This document shows positions 8,505 to 17,221 of a stretch of DNA of 64,000 bases, piece by piece. Position 1 is the stretch's first letter. Every line of letters starts with the position of its first letter. The DNA lies in assembly GCF_017094525.1 (NCBI RefSeq), contig NZ_CP064788.1, forward strand, positions 2,589,030-2,653,029, written 5' to 3'. The stretch is from Halapricum desulfuricans. Its GTDB lineage: Archaea > Halobacteriota > Halobacteria > Halobacteriales > Haloarculaceae. The translations under genes and the position numbers were made by a program. The notes under the pieces are model-generated. The model saw nothing but the letters and a program-made list of their open reading frames with translations, searched no databases and had not been told where the DNA came from.

Positions 8505-8747
8505 TCACGGGACGAGCTGCTCGCCGTCGTCGTCGTAGACGGTGATGGCGTCGACCGGACAGGTCCGGGCGGCGAACTTCGCGTCGAGTTCGGCGTCCTC
8601 GGGCACCGCACGGACGAACACGCCCCCGTCTTCCTCGCTGTCGGTCAGCACGGCCTTGCCGGCGTCCTCGTCGCGCTCGAAGGCGTCCCACTCCTCGACG
8701 CACTGGAACATCCCGATACAGGTGTCGTAATCGTACTCGATGCGCAT
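8505..8747 (-). CDS. Small single-cluster ferredoxin (C-x5-C...CP type)
   Basis: An 80-residue acidic protein with C10-IGMFQ-C16 and C63-P, the layout of single-cluster 3Fe-4S/4Fe-4S ferredoxins of the form CIGAGQC...CPxxAI. The residue where 4Fe-4S forms keep a third N-terminal Cys (C-x2-C) is Met13, so a 3Fe-4S cluster, or a 4Fe-4S with a non-Cys ligand, is likely. The start MRIEYDYDTC matches the family. It is divergent from hel308 with 80 bases between. It might carry electrons for the Ni-CODH 3 kb away, but nothing links them directly. Confidence 0.8.
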   Translation of the reverse strand: MRIEYDYDTCIGMFQCVEEWDAFERDEDAGKAVLTDSEEDGGVFVRAVPEDAELDAKFAARTCPVDAITVYDDDGEQLVP

Positions 8748-8827
8748 ACGTCTCCTTCGCCCCCGGGGATCAAAGCACTGGCGACAGTACGACAGTTTAA
8801 ACCCGGCGACGACCCAACCACGTCCCA

Positions 8828-11122
8828 ATGGACGTTGCGGAGATCCCTGCGGTCCCGGAGTGGCTCCCCGAGCACCTGCAGGCAGCGGGTATCGAATCCC
8901 TCTATCCCCCGCAGGCAGAAGCCGTCGAGGCCGGCGTCACCGAGGGCGAGAATCTGGTCGCGTCGATCCCGACGGCCAGCGGCAAGACCCTGATCGCGGA
9001 ACTGGCGATGCTCGCGAGCGTCGCCCGCGGCGGGAAGGCCCTCTACATCGTCCCGCTGCGGGCGCTGGCCAGCGAGAAACACGCCGAGTTCGAGCAGTTC
9101 GAACAGTACGGCCTCGACGTGGGCGTCTCGACGGGCAACTACGAGTCCGAGGGCGGGTGGCTCGCGGGCAAAGACGTCATCGTCGCGACCAGCGAGAAGG
9201 TCGACTCGCTGGTGCGAAACGGCGCGCCGTGGCTCGAGGAGTTGACCTGCGTCGTCGCCGACGAGGTGCATCTGGTCGACGACGGCGAGCGCGGCCCGAC
9301 GCTTGAGGTGACGCTGGCGAAGCTCCGTCGGATCACCGCCGACCTCCAGACGGTCGCGCTGTCGGCGACCATCGGCAACGCCGGGCAGCTGGCCGACTGG
9401 CTCGACGCCGAACTGCTCGACTCCGACTGGCGGCCGATCGACCTCAAGAAGGGCGTCCACTACGGGCAGGCGCTCCACCTGGAGGACGGCAGCCAGCGCG
9501 AGTTGCGCGTCCGCGACGGCGAGAAGCAGACGGCCGCGATCGTCCGGGATACGCTCGAACCCGACCGCGACGAGGACGGGACGATACGCGAGGACGGCGG
9601 GTCGTCGCTGGTGTTCGTCAACTCCCGGCGCAACGCCGAGGCGGCGGCCGGTCGGCTCGCCGGCGTCGTCGAGGAGTTCCTCGACGCCGAGGAGCGCGAG
9701 GCGCTTGCCGACGTGGCGGCGGAGATCCGGGACGTCAGCGACACCGAGACCAGCGACGACCTGGCCGACGCGGTCGAGGGGGGCGCGGCCTTCCACCACG
9801 CGGGCCTCTCGCGGGGTCACCGCGAACTCGTCGAGGACGCGTTCCGCGATCGGCTGATCAAGGTCGTCAGCGCGACGCCGACGCTGGCGGCGGGCGTCAA
9901 CACGCCCTCTCGTCGGGTGATCGTCCGGGACTGGCGGCGCTACGACGGGACCGCCGGCGGGATGACCCCGCTGTCGGTGCTGGAGGTCCACCAGATGATG
10001 GGGCGTGCCGGCCGTCCCGGGCGGGACCCCTACGGCGAGGCGGTGTTGACCGCAAGCAGTCACGACGAACTCGACGAGCTGTTCGAACGGTACGTCTGGG
10101 CCGAACCCGAACCCGTCCGGTCGAAACTGGCCGCCGAGCCGGCCCTTCGCACCCACGTCCTCGCGACCGTCGCCTCGGGATTCGCGAGCACGCGCGAGGG
10201 GCTGCTGGAGTTTCTGGAGGCGACGCTGTACGCGACCCAGACCGACGGGCGGGACCGCCTGGAGGAGGTGACCGATGAGGTGATCGCGTATCTCGAACGG
10301 AACGGCTTTCTCACGCGCGATGAGGGGCTCACCGCGACGAACCTCGGACACACGGTCTCGCGGCTGTATCTCGACCCGATGAGCGCGGCGGAGATTATCG
10401 ACGGGCTGGAAGCTGCCGACGACCGGCCCACGGTGCTGGGCCTCTATCAGCTGGTCGCCCGGACGCCGGACATGTACGAACTGTATCTCCGTTCCGGCGA
10501 GGACGAGGAGTACACCATGCTGGCCTACGAGCGCGAGGAGGAGTTCCTCGGACCGATGCCCAGCGAGTTCGAGGACGAGCGCTTCGACGACTGGCTCTCG
10601 GCGCTGAAGACCGCTCGACTGCTCGAGGACTGGGCGAGCGAACTCGACGAGGACGAGATCACCGACCGGTACGGGATCGGGCCGGGAGACATCCGCGGGA
10701 AGGTCGAGGCCGCCTCGTGGCTGCTCGGGGCCGCCGAGTCGCTGGGGGGCGAACTCGGTCTGGAGTGGACGCCAGCGATCCGACAGGCCCGGACCCGGGT
10801 CGAGGACGGCGTCAGGGAGGAGTTGCTCGATCTGGTCAGCGTCCGTGGCGTGGGGCGCAAGCGCGCCCGGCGACTCTACGACGCCGGGATCGATGACCGC
10901 GCGGCGCTGCGCGAGGCCGACAAGTCGGCCGTGCTGGCCGCACTGCGGGGACGGCGTTCGACCGCCGAGACGATCCTGGAGAACGTCGGGCATCGCGATC
11001 CCTCGATGGACGGCGTCGAACCCGACCCGGAGGCCGCACCGACCGACGGCGGCTCGACCGACAGCGACGCCTCGTCGGCCGGGACGAAGACGGACGATCA
11101 GGCGAGTCTGGGTGATTTCTGA
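8828..11122 (+). CDS. hel308: ATP-dependent DNA helicase Hel308
   Basis: A 764-residue superfamily 2 Ski2-like helicase that acts on stalled forks. Walker A is PTASGKT (48-54), the DEVH box is [11 protein letters not shown], and motif VI reads [17 protein letters not shown]. The ratchet domain and a C-terminal helix-hairpin-helix segment ([19 protein letters not shown]) are present, followed by an acidic Ser/Thr tail ending QASLGDF, which resembles a PCNA-interacting peptide. The last codons overlap cgi121 by one base, indicating translational coupling. Confidence 0.96.
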   Translation: MDVAEIPAVPEWLPEHLQAAGIESLYPPQAEAVEAGVTEGENLVASIPTASGKTLIAELAMLASVARGGKALYIVPLRALASEKHAEFEQFEQYGLDVGVSTGNYESEGGWLAGKDVIVATSEKVDSLVRNGAPWLEELTCVVADEVHLVDDGERGPTLEVTLAKLRRITADLQTVALSATIGNAGQLADWLDAELLDSDWRPIDLKKGVHYGQALHLEDGSQRELRVRDGEKQTAAIVRDTLEPDRDEDGTIREDGGSSLVFVNSRRNAEAAAGRLAGVVEEFLDAEEREALADVAAEIRDVSDTETSDDLADAVEGGAAFHHAGLSRGHRELVEDAFRDRLIKVVSATPTLAAGVNTPSRRVIVRDWRRYDGTAGGMTPLSVLEVHQMMGRAGRPGRDPYGEAVLTASSHDELDELFERYVWAEPEPVRSKLAAEPALRTHVLATVASGFASTREGLLEFLEATLYATQTDGRDRLEEVTDEVIAYLERNGFLTRDEGLTATNLGHTVSRLYLDPMSAAEIIDGLEAADDRPTVLGLYQLVARTPDMYELYLRSGEDEEYTMLAYEREEEFLGPMPSEFEDERFDDWLSALKTARLLEDWASELDEDEITDRYGIGPGDIRGKVEAASWLLGAAESLGGELGLEWTPAIRQARTRVEDGVREELLDLVSVRGVGRKRARRLYDAGIDDRAALREADKSAVLAALRGRRSTAETILENVGHRDPSMDGVEPDPEAAPTDGGSTDSDASSAGTKTDDQASLGDF

Positions 11123-11643
11123 TGGAGGTACTGGAGGCGACGGTCACCGTCGACGACCTCGATGCGTTCGTCGCGCGACTCGGCGAGATCGGCGACGAGC
11201 ACGGCGTGGCCGTCCAGGCACTTGACGCTCGCTACGTGATCGATAGGGAACATCTCCAGCGGGCGGTCGAACTGGCCGACCGGGCCTTCGAACGCGGAGA
11301 GAACATCGCCGACGAACGGTCCGTGGAGGTCCTGCTGTATGCGGCCGCCACGCGACAGATCAGCCGCGCGCTTGAGCTGGGTGTCGAGACCGGCGGGTGT
11401 CCGGCGGTGATCGTCGTCCACGATTCGGGTGCGTCGGACGGTGTGGACTCACAGGGCGACGAAACAGCCGCCATCGAGGCCGTGCGAGCCCTTTCGGCAG
11501 TCCAGACGGAGGCGACGCTCGGTAATTACGATGAGCGACGGGTCAGAGAGTGGTTCGAGATCACCGACCCCGAACTCGCGACGGGCGCGGACCTGTCGGC
11601 GCTGGTCCGCGAGCGGGTCGCGTTGCTCGTCGTGGAGAAGTGA
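11122..11643 (+). CDS. cgi121: KEOPS complex subunit Cgi121
   Basis: A 173-residue protein matching archaeal Cgi121, the KEOPS subunit that recruits the 3' end of tRNA for t6A37 synthesis. Recognisable parts are VQALDARYVIDREHLQRAVELADRAF and RSVEVLLYAAATRQISRALELGV, with a terminal REWFEITDPEL. An insertion rich in small and acidic residues sits at about 105-130. Its start overlaps the hel308 stop, the usual haloarchaeal pairing. A T-run follows about 58 bases downstream. Confidence 0.93.
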   Translation: MEVLEATVTVDDLDAFVARLGEIGDEHGVAVQALDARYVIDREHLQRAVELADRAFERGENIADERSVEVLLYAAATRQISRALELGVETGGCPAVIVVHDSGASDGVDSQGDETAAIEAVRALSAVQTEATLGNYDERRVREWFEITDPELATGADLSALVRERVALLVVEK

Positions 11644-11700
11644 AGAAGCGCGGACGACCGTGCCACAGCCGCGCCCCGACTGGCACCTGACCGGAAACTG

Positions 11701-11706
11701 ATTTTT
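11701..11706 (+). terminator. T-run after cgi121
   Basis: Six consecutive T residues follow GA about 58 bases after the cgi121 stop. Archaeal termination occurs at such U-tracts, and the gene beyond has its own promoter. Confidence 0.4.
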
Positions 11707-11842
11707 TGTTGAGTGTAGTTTATGCAATTCTACTCTATCCACTCTACCGGCGGAGATGTCAATAGAAGCGGAAAATACAGGATTTAGCCGTTGATGTTCG
11801 GAAACCCGTCTTACCGCTGACGACCCGGTTATGACTCAATAC

Positions 11843-11849
11843 GTATAAA
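11843..11849 (+). promoter_or_regulatory. TATA element for cooS
   Basis: TATAAAT lies 36-42 bases upstream of the cooS start codon inside an AT-rich stretch (11700-11884) that contrasts with the GC-rich surroundings. Initiation about 25 bases downstream would leave a leader of roughly 10-14 bases. Further upstream, GAGTGTAG (from about 11710) faces CTACTCT (from about 11729), an imperfect inverted repeat that could bind a regulator. Confidence 0.55.
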
Positions 11850-11884
11850 TGTTGCACTGAAATCCCACAGATGCAGAATCTAGA

Positions 11885-13903
11885 ATGGTTGATTATACGG
11901 GACCGTCCTCACCGGAACGTATGAGCGGGGACGAACCAGCGGATCCGGTGATCGATTTCGGTCCGGCAGGCAGCGAGGACCGGACGATGGAGGTACAGCG
12001 CGAGATTGACTATGAGATGCCCGCCGATCGCCTCGAGGAGAGCCAGCCCCAGTGTCCGTTCGGGGTCGCGGGCAGTTGCTGTGACATCTGTTACATGGGG
12101 CCGTGTCGAGTAAGCGACGATGACCAGTACGGTCAAGATCGGGGCGTCTGTGGAGCGACCCCCGGAACTGTCGTCTCGCGCAATCTCTACCGGGAGATCG
12201 CCGGCGGCGTCTCCGCCCATTCCCACCACGCCAGGGAAGCCGTCGAGTTGCTCGAAGACATCGCCGAGGAGAACGCCGCCGATTACGAGATCAAAGACGA
12301 ACGGAAGTTACGGGACATCGCTGAGGACCTCGGCCTTGACGCCGACGGGGACGTGAACGAGGTCGCGAAACGCGTCGCCGAGACGGCGAAGGAGGACTTC
12401 GCTCCCGGCGGCGGGGAGACGCTCAACTGGGTCGAGCGCATGCCGGCCGAGCAGCGCGAACACCTCGACGAACAGGATCTGCTCCCGCTGAGCAGCGTCG
12501 ATCAGCAGGCCTCGCGGGCGCTGGCACAGACTCACCAGGGCAACGACTCCGACACCGGTCACATTCTCAAAAGTGCGCTCTCGGCGGGCGTCGCCGACGG
12601 ATACGCCGGGCTAACGATGGCGACCGACCTGCAGGACGTGATCTTCGGGACGCCGACACCGACGAACGCGACGGCTCACCTCGGCGTCCTCGAAGAGGAC
12701 CAGGTCAATCTCGCCGTTCACGGTCACTCCCCGGAGTTGAGCGAGATGGTGGTCAAGGCCGCCCAGGAACTCGAGGAGGAAGCCTACGAGGTCGGTGCCG
12801 AGGGCATCAATCTGGTTGGGATCTGCTGTACCGGCAACGAACTCGCCGAGCGTCACGGGATCCCGCTGGCGGCCCACAGTCTGCAGTCGGAGCTCGCCAT
12901 CACGACCGGCGCGGTCGACGCGATGGTCGTCGACATCCAGTGCATCTGGCCGGGCATCTCAGATCTGATGGAATGTCACCACACCCGGCTCATCACGACG
13001 ATGGACTACGTGCGGATGCGAGAGGCGACCCACATCCCCTTCGAGGAGGAGACCGCGATGGAGGACGCGAAGGAGATCGTCCGGCAGGCGATCGAGGGCT
13101 ACGAGGACCGCCAGCGCCGCCAGAAGTACGACGTGAACATCCCGGATCGCTCCCAGGAGGCCGTCGTCGGCTTCTCGGATACGGCGCTGCTCGACGTACT
13201 CGAAACGATCGACCCGGACAACCCCGCACAGCCGATCGTCGACGCGATCCAGTCGGGCCAGTTGCGTGGTATCGTCGGCATTGTCGGCTGTCCGAACCCC
13301 AAGATGCGGGAAGCCCAGATGTCCGAGAACCTCATCGAGAACCTGCTCGCCGCCGACGTGTTGCCCGTCGTGACCGGCTGCATCGGTCACATTATGGCCC
13401 AGGGCGGCTATCTCGATCCCGGAACGGTCGACGAGCTGGCGGGCGACGGCATCCGGGATCTGCTTTACACGCTGGGGGACGCGGCCGGACTCGACGGGCC
13501 GCTGCCGCCAGTGCTCCACATGGGGTCCTGTGTCGACAACTCCCGGATCGGAAACGTCATCCGGGCGATCTCGGAGGGAAGCGGTATCCCGACTCGCGAC
13601 CTGCCGGTCGCCGCGAGCGCGCCCGAGCTGATCGCCGAGAAGGCGGTCAGCATCGGGACATGGGCGCTCTCGCTCGGGCTACCACTCCATACGGCACCGG
13701 GGCTGCGCATCGAGGCGAGCGACGCCGTCACGCAGACGCTCACTGAAGACCTGAAAGACATCACAGGCGGCCACCTCATCCAGGACGAGACGCCGGACGG
13801 TGCCGCCGAGAAGCTGATCGACGCGCTGGACGAACGCCGCGAACCGCTGCTGAACGCGTCAGCGGCGGGCGCGAGCGAAGGAACAGCGGCCGACGACGAC
13901 TGA
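11885..13903 (+). CDS. cooS: Ni-Fe carbon monoxide dehydrogenase catalytic subunit CooS
   Basis: A 672-residue monofunctional Ni-CODH oxidising CO to CO2, releasing electrons for a ferredoxin. The N-terminal cysteines C57, C65, C66, C69, C74 and C89 reproduce the D- and B-cluster pattern (C-x7-C-C-x2-C-x4-C-x14-C; the last spacing is one residue longer than in Carboxydothermus CooS-II). C-cluster motifs are all recognisable: HGHSP (279), GICCTGNE (C314/C315), VDIQCIWP (C353), GCPNPK (C469), TGCIGH (C499) and MGSCVDNSR (C549). The acid-base Lys motif AEKA (K586) is also present. The N-terminal ~30 residues and the C-terminus are acidic haloadaptive extensions. It is followed after 6 bases by cooC. 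A start at Met13 is possible. Confidence 0.93.
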   Translation: MVDYTGPSSPERMSGDEPADPVIDFGPAGSEDRTMEVQREIDYEMPADRLEESQPQCPFGVAGSCCDICYMGPCRVSDDDQYGQDRGVCGATPGTVVSRNLYREIAGGVSAHSHHAREAVELLEDIAEENAADYEIKDERKLRDIAEDLGLDADGDVNEVAKRVAETAKEDFAPGGGETLNWVERMPAEQREHLDEQDLLPLSSVDQQASRALAQTHQGNDSDTGHILKSALSAGVADGYAGLTMATDLQDVIFGTPTPTNATAHLGVLEEDQVNLAVHGHSPELSEMVVKAAQELEEEAYEVGAEGINLVGICCTGNELAERHGIPLAAHSLQSELAITTGAVDAMVVDIQCIWPGISDLMECHHTRLITTMDYVRMREATHIPFEEETAMEDAKEIVRQAIEGYEDRQRRQKYDVNIPDRSQEAVVGFSDTALLDVLETIDPDNPAQPIVDAIQSGQLRGIVGIVGCPNPKMREAQMSENLIENLLAADVLPVVTGCIGHIMAQGGYLDPGTVDELAGDGIRDLLYTLGDAAGLDGPLPPVLHMGSCVDNSRIGNVIRAISEGSGIPTRDLPVAASAPELIAEKAVSIGTWALSLGLPLHTAPGLRIEASDAVTQTLTEDLKDITGGHLIQDETPDGAAEKLIDALDERREPLLNASAAGASEGTAADDD

Positions 13904-13909
13904 TCACTC

Positions 13910-14641
13910 ATGAAACTGGCAATCACTGGCAAGGGCGGCGTCGGGAAATCGACGCTGTCGGCAGCGATCGCACAGCACATCGCAGACCAGCGTGAGGTCA
14001 TCGCCATCGACGGCGACCCGGACATGAACCTCGCGGGCACGCTCGATATCGAGCGGCCGGCACCGATCACCCGGGAAACGAGCCTCATCGAGGACCGGGC
14101 GGGCTCTTCGGGCGGCCTCCTGCAGATGCAACCCGAGGTCGAAGACGTTCTCAAGGACTACTCGGTACCGTTCGGGGCGGCCGGGCGACTCGTCACGATC
14201 GGCCCGCCGGAGGGCGGCGGAACCGGCTGCATGTGTCCGGAGAACAACTTCATTCGCGCGCTGGTTAACCAGGCGCTGGACGCCGACGACGTGATCATGG
14301 ACATGGAGGCCGGGATCGAACACCTCGGCCGCGGCACTGCCGACGATATGGACGCGATGATCGTCGTGATCGAACCGTCACGCGCCTCGATCGAGACGGC
14401 CCACCAGATCCAGTCGCTGGCAAACGACATCGGCATCGACGAGATCTACGGCTTCCTCAACAAGGTCCGCGACGAGGCCGAAGCCGAACTCGTCCGCGAA
14501 CAGGCCGATATCCCGATTATCGAGACGTTCGGTTACGATGAGGACGTCGCGGCCGCCGGGCTGCAGGGAACCTCGCCCGTCGAAGAGAGCGAGGCGCTCC
14601 GGGCAGTCGCGGTCGACGTGCTGGATGCGGTTTCGGAGTAA
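13910..14641 (+). CDS. cooC: CO dehydrogenase nickel-insertion ATPase CooC
   Basis: A 243-residue MinD/SIMIBI ATPase that delivers nickel to the CODH C-cluster. The deviant Walker A KGGVGKST (8-15) is at the N-terminus. The C-x-C pair C107-M-C109 in GTGCMCPEN is the zinc/nickel-binding dimer-interface motif that separates CooC from MinD. Further conserved parts are DGDPDMNLAGTL, DMEAGIEHLGRGTA and VVIEPSRASIETA. It starts 6 bases after cooS and surely shares its transcript. No cooJ or cooT homologue is adjacent. Confidence 0.93.
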   Translation: MKLAITGKGGVGKSTLSAAIAQHIADQREVIAIDGDPDMNLAGTLDIERPAPITRETSLIEDRAGSSGGLLQMQPEVEDVLKDYSVPFGAAGRLVTIGPPEGGGTGCMCPENNFIRALVNQALDADDVIMDMEAGIEHLGRGTADDMDAMIVVIEPSRASIETAHQIQSLANDIGIDEIYGFLNKVRDEAEAELVREQADIPIIETFGYDEDVAAAGLQGTSPVEESEALRAVAVDVLDAVSE

Positions 14642-14707
14642 CGGTCTTTTCATCGCCGGAAACCGCTGGAAGGGGGTTTTACCGATCGAGGCCTGAATCG
14701 TCGAACG

Positions 14708-15685
14708 ATGACTTCCGGGGCTCGTGGCATCTCACCCGTCGTCGGGGTCGCGCTCCTGATCATCATCGTGACACTGCTCGGGGCGGTGTCCGCGACGATG
14801 GTGTTCGACCTCAGTGAGGAGCGCGAGCCGGCACCCGAGGTCGCACTGGAGATGGAGGTCGAGAACGCATCCGCGGGGGAGTACGTCCTGCGACACGACA
14901 GCGGCGAGACGCTCGACGGTGACAAAGTCGAGATTCTCGGCCTCGAAGATCCCGACACCATCGACGAGATGCGCTTCGTGGCTGGCGACGAACGCACCGT
15001 CGTTCCGACCGACGAAACGGTGACCGTGATCTATCACGGCGAACACGGGACGATCTACACGCTCAGAGAGTTCTCGGTCGATCCGTCGCTCGGATCGTCA
15101 GACGACGGACTCTCGTTGCCCTCGGCCGACGAAGGATGTTCGTGGGTCGACACCGAGTCGGATGGCGGGACGGAAGACGTGAAAGTCGAAGACGGGCTGG
15201 TCGTCGACTGCGACGTCACGACTGAGAAGATCGTGGAAGTATTTGACGGCGGCGCGGTCACCGGCGACACCGAGAGCGAGGGCAACGCCATCGACGTGGA
15301 CGACGGCACGCTTTACGGTGACGCAACAGCCGAGAAAGTCGTCAACGTCCAGGACGGTGCGGTCCACGGGACTGTGGTCTCGACCACCGCGGACGTGAAA
15401 ATCGACGACAGCTACGTCAACGAGTCTATCCAGGGTGCGAAAGTGGTCGAAGTGATCAACGGCGGGACGGTCGAGGGTGACGCGGTGAGTACGAACAAGG
15501 AGGTGAAAGTCAACTCGGGAAGTACTGTCGAGGGTGACGTCACCAGCGGCGACAGCGTCAAACTGACCGATGCGACTGTCGAGGGAGACGTCTACATCGA
15601 CGAAGGCGATTTCGACTGTACGGACTCGACGATCGACGGAGAGTCCTGTAGCGAGTACGACCCGAAGGACCCGGACGATTACTGA
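14708..15685 (+). CDS. Type IV pilin-like N-terminus fused to bactofilin-like beta-helical repeats
   Basis: A 325-residue exported protein. Residues 5-35 (ARGISPVVGVALLIIIVTLLGAVSATMVF) are a class III signal peptide of the haloarchaeal archaellin/pilin N family, processed by a prepilin peptidase. Residues 35-135 resemble a pilin beta domain. From about 160 to 310 the protein consists of short repeats of the form (V/D)-x-V-x-x-G-x-V-x-G-D (for example GGTVEGDAVS, GSTVEGDVTS, DATVEGDVYI), the pattern of polymer-forming bactofilins folded as beta-helices. Such a fusion suggests a surface filament or adhesin subunit. It stands alone 66 bases after cooC. Confidence 0.75.
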   Translation: MTSGARGISPVVGVALLIIIVTLLGAVSATMVFDLSEEREPAPEVALEMEVENASAGEYVLRHDSGETLDGDKVEILGLEDPDTIDEMRFVAGDERTVVPTDETVTVIYHGEHGTIYTLREFSVDPSLGSSDDGLSLPSADEGCSWVDTESDGGTEDVKVEDGLVVDCDVTTEKIVEVFDGGAVTGDTESEGNAIDVDDGTLYGDATAEKVVNVQDGAVHGTVVSTTADVKIDDSYVNESIQGAKVVEVINGGTVEGDAVSTNKEVKVNSGSTVEGDVTSGDSVKLTDATVEGDVYIDEGDFDCTDSTIDGESCSEYDPKDPDDY

Positions 15686-15758
15686 CCGTCGAGTGTGGTG
15701 GTCTCGACGACGACTGCCCTCGAGCGCGGTCGTCCCGACGCTGACCGGGAAACGTTGT

Positions 15759-15766
15759 CCTTAAGA
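15759..15766 (+). promoter_or_regulatory. TATA element for the FKBP gene
   Basis: CCTTAAGA sits 24-31 bases before the FKBP start codon, at the spacing expected for a leaderless haloarchaeal transcript. Confidence 0.4.
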
Positions 15767-15789
15767 GTGCAACGACTGACAGAGGAACT

Positions 15790-16761
15790 ATGAGTGACGA
15801 TTCCGAGGCCGAGGAGGCCGACATCGAAGACGTCGAAGAAGAGACGGACGCAGAGGGGCTCCAGCGCGGGGACTTCATCGAACTCGAGTACACGGCATAC
15901 ACCGCCGAGGGCGACCAGCTCGTCGACACGACCGACGCTGAGATCGCCGAAGAGGAAGGCGTCGGCGAGGATCAGGAGTTCGGCCCGCGAACGATCGTCC
16001 TCGGACAGGGACACATCTTCGAGGCCGTCGAGGACGACATCGTCGACAAGGAAGTCGGCGACAGCGGCACCGTCGTCGTCCCCGCCACGGAGGCGTTCGG
16101 CGAGTACGACGAGGACGAGGTCCGGACCGTCAGCGCCAACAAGATCCCCGAGGACGACCGCTATCCCGGCGCACACGTCGACATCGACGGCGAGCACGGT
16201 CACGTCGAGACGATCATCGGCGGCCGCGCGCGCGTCGACTTCAACCACCCGCTCGCCGGCGAGGACATCGAATACGAGTACGAGATCCTGCGGGAGATCG
16301 ACGACCGCGAGGAGAAGGCCGCGGGGCTCATCGAGATGTTCCTCGGGATGGAACTGGACGTCTGGTTCGAGACCGAGACCGTCGAGGAAGAACAGCTCGT
16401 CGAGCCCGACGAGGACGAACTCGATGAGGACGAAGAGCCCGAGCCCGAAACCGAGACCGTCGAGGTCGAGGAGGAGACGCTGTACATCGAAGCCACGCCC
16501 CAGCTGACGATGAACCAGCAGTGGATGATGGGCAAACAGCAGATCGCCCAGGAGCTCACCCAGCAGCTCGGCGTCGACCGGATCATCGTCCAGGAGGAGA
16601 TCGGTGGCGGCGGCATGATGGGCGGGATGGGCGGCATGATGGGCGGTGCCGGCGGCGACGTCGACGTCGACCTCGAACAGGCGGTCGAGGACATGGATCT
16701 GGAAGACGCCGACGTCGACGCCGACGAGATCGTCGAGGAACTCGACGACGTCGAAGAGTAA
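15790..16761 (+). CDS. FKBP-type (SlyD-like) peptidyl-prolyl isomerase with C-terminal extension
   Basis: A 323-residue acidic protein. After an acidic N-terminal tail comes the FKBP/SlyD domain (GDFIELEYTAYTAEGDQLVDTT ... FGPRTIVLGQGHIFEAVEDDIVDKEVGDSGTVVVPATEAFGEYD) with the inserted-flap region and VDFNHPLAGEDIEYEYEIL. A second domain (QLTMNQQWMMGKQQIAQELTQQLGVDRIIVQEE) and a Met/Gly-rich segment GGGMMGGMGGMMGG follow, like the flexible tails of chaperonins. It should fold proteins in the cytosol. It is monocistronic, and the long form is standard for haloarchaea. Confidence 0.9.
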   Translation: MSDDSEAEEADIEDVEEETDAEGLQRGDFIELEYTAYTAEGDQLVDTTDAEIAEEEGVGEDQEFGPRTIVLGQGHIFEAVEDDIVDKEVGDSGTVVVPATEAFGEYDEDEVRTVSANKIPEDDRYPGAHVDIDGEHGHVETIIGGRARVDFNHPLAGEDIEYEYEILREIDDREEKAAGLIEMFLGMELDVWFETETVEEEQLVEPDEDELDEDEEPEPETETVEVEEETLYIEATPQLTMNQQWMMGKQQIAQELTQQLGVDRIIVQEEIGGGGMMGGMGGMMGGAGGDVDVDLEQAVEDMDLEDADVDADEIVEELDDVEE

Positions 16762-16830
16762 GACGACGTTCTGCGGTGGAACGAAGTGGTCGTGCCGTGT
16801 CGAGCGCTGGTTCGCCGCGAGAACCGCAAC

Positions 16831-17199
16831 TCACGCCGAGTCGTCGGCGTACGATTGCAGCGTCTCGATGTCCAGCGTGTCCAGCACGGCTTCGTTGGTC
16901 GCTTCGAGCACGACCGGCGGCGCGACGCCGGCCTCGCGGGCTTCCTCCCACCGCGGGAGACAGAGACACCAGCGATCTCCGGGTTCCAGCCCCGGGAAAT
17001 CGAGGTCCGGACGCGGCGTGATCAGGTCGTTGCCCTGGCGCTTGCTGTACTGGAGGAACTCCTCGGTGACCACGGCACAGACCTCGTGGCGACCGGGATC
17101 GCGCTGGAGCGCCGTACAGTCGCCGTCGCGGAGGTAGCCGGTCGTGGGATCGGTACTGCAGGTCTGCAGGGCCGTTCCGAGCACGTTCTGCTGTGTCAC
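16831..17199 (-). CDS. DUF2237 family protein
   Basis: A 122-residue cytosolic protein clearly of DUF2237: it opens NVLGTALQTCSTDPTTGYLRDGDC, and the core HEVCAVVTEEFLQYSKRQGNDLITP and PGLEPGDRWCLCLPRW are near-invariant in the family. Four conserved Cys hint at metal binding or redox chemistry, but no function is established. The gene ends 69 bases from the FKBP stop and lies 22 bases from the gene at 17222, on the same strand. Confidence 0.9.
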   Translation of the reverse strand: MTQQNVLGTALQTCSTDPTTGYLRDGDCTALQRDPGRHEVCAVVTEEFLQYSKRQGNDLITPRPDLDFPGLEPGDRWCLCLPRWEEAREAGVAPPVVLEATNEAVLDTLDIETLQSYADDSA

Positions 17200-17221
17200 A
17201 GCCGCTTTATGGGCTGGACCG

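Noticed and set aside
8645-10993. 782-codon open frame antisense to hel308
   Set aside because: Composition is that of a GC-rich shadow and hel308 is certain on the other strand.
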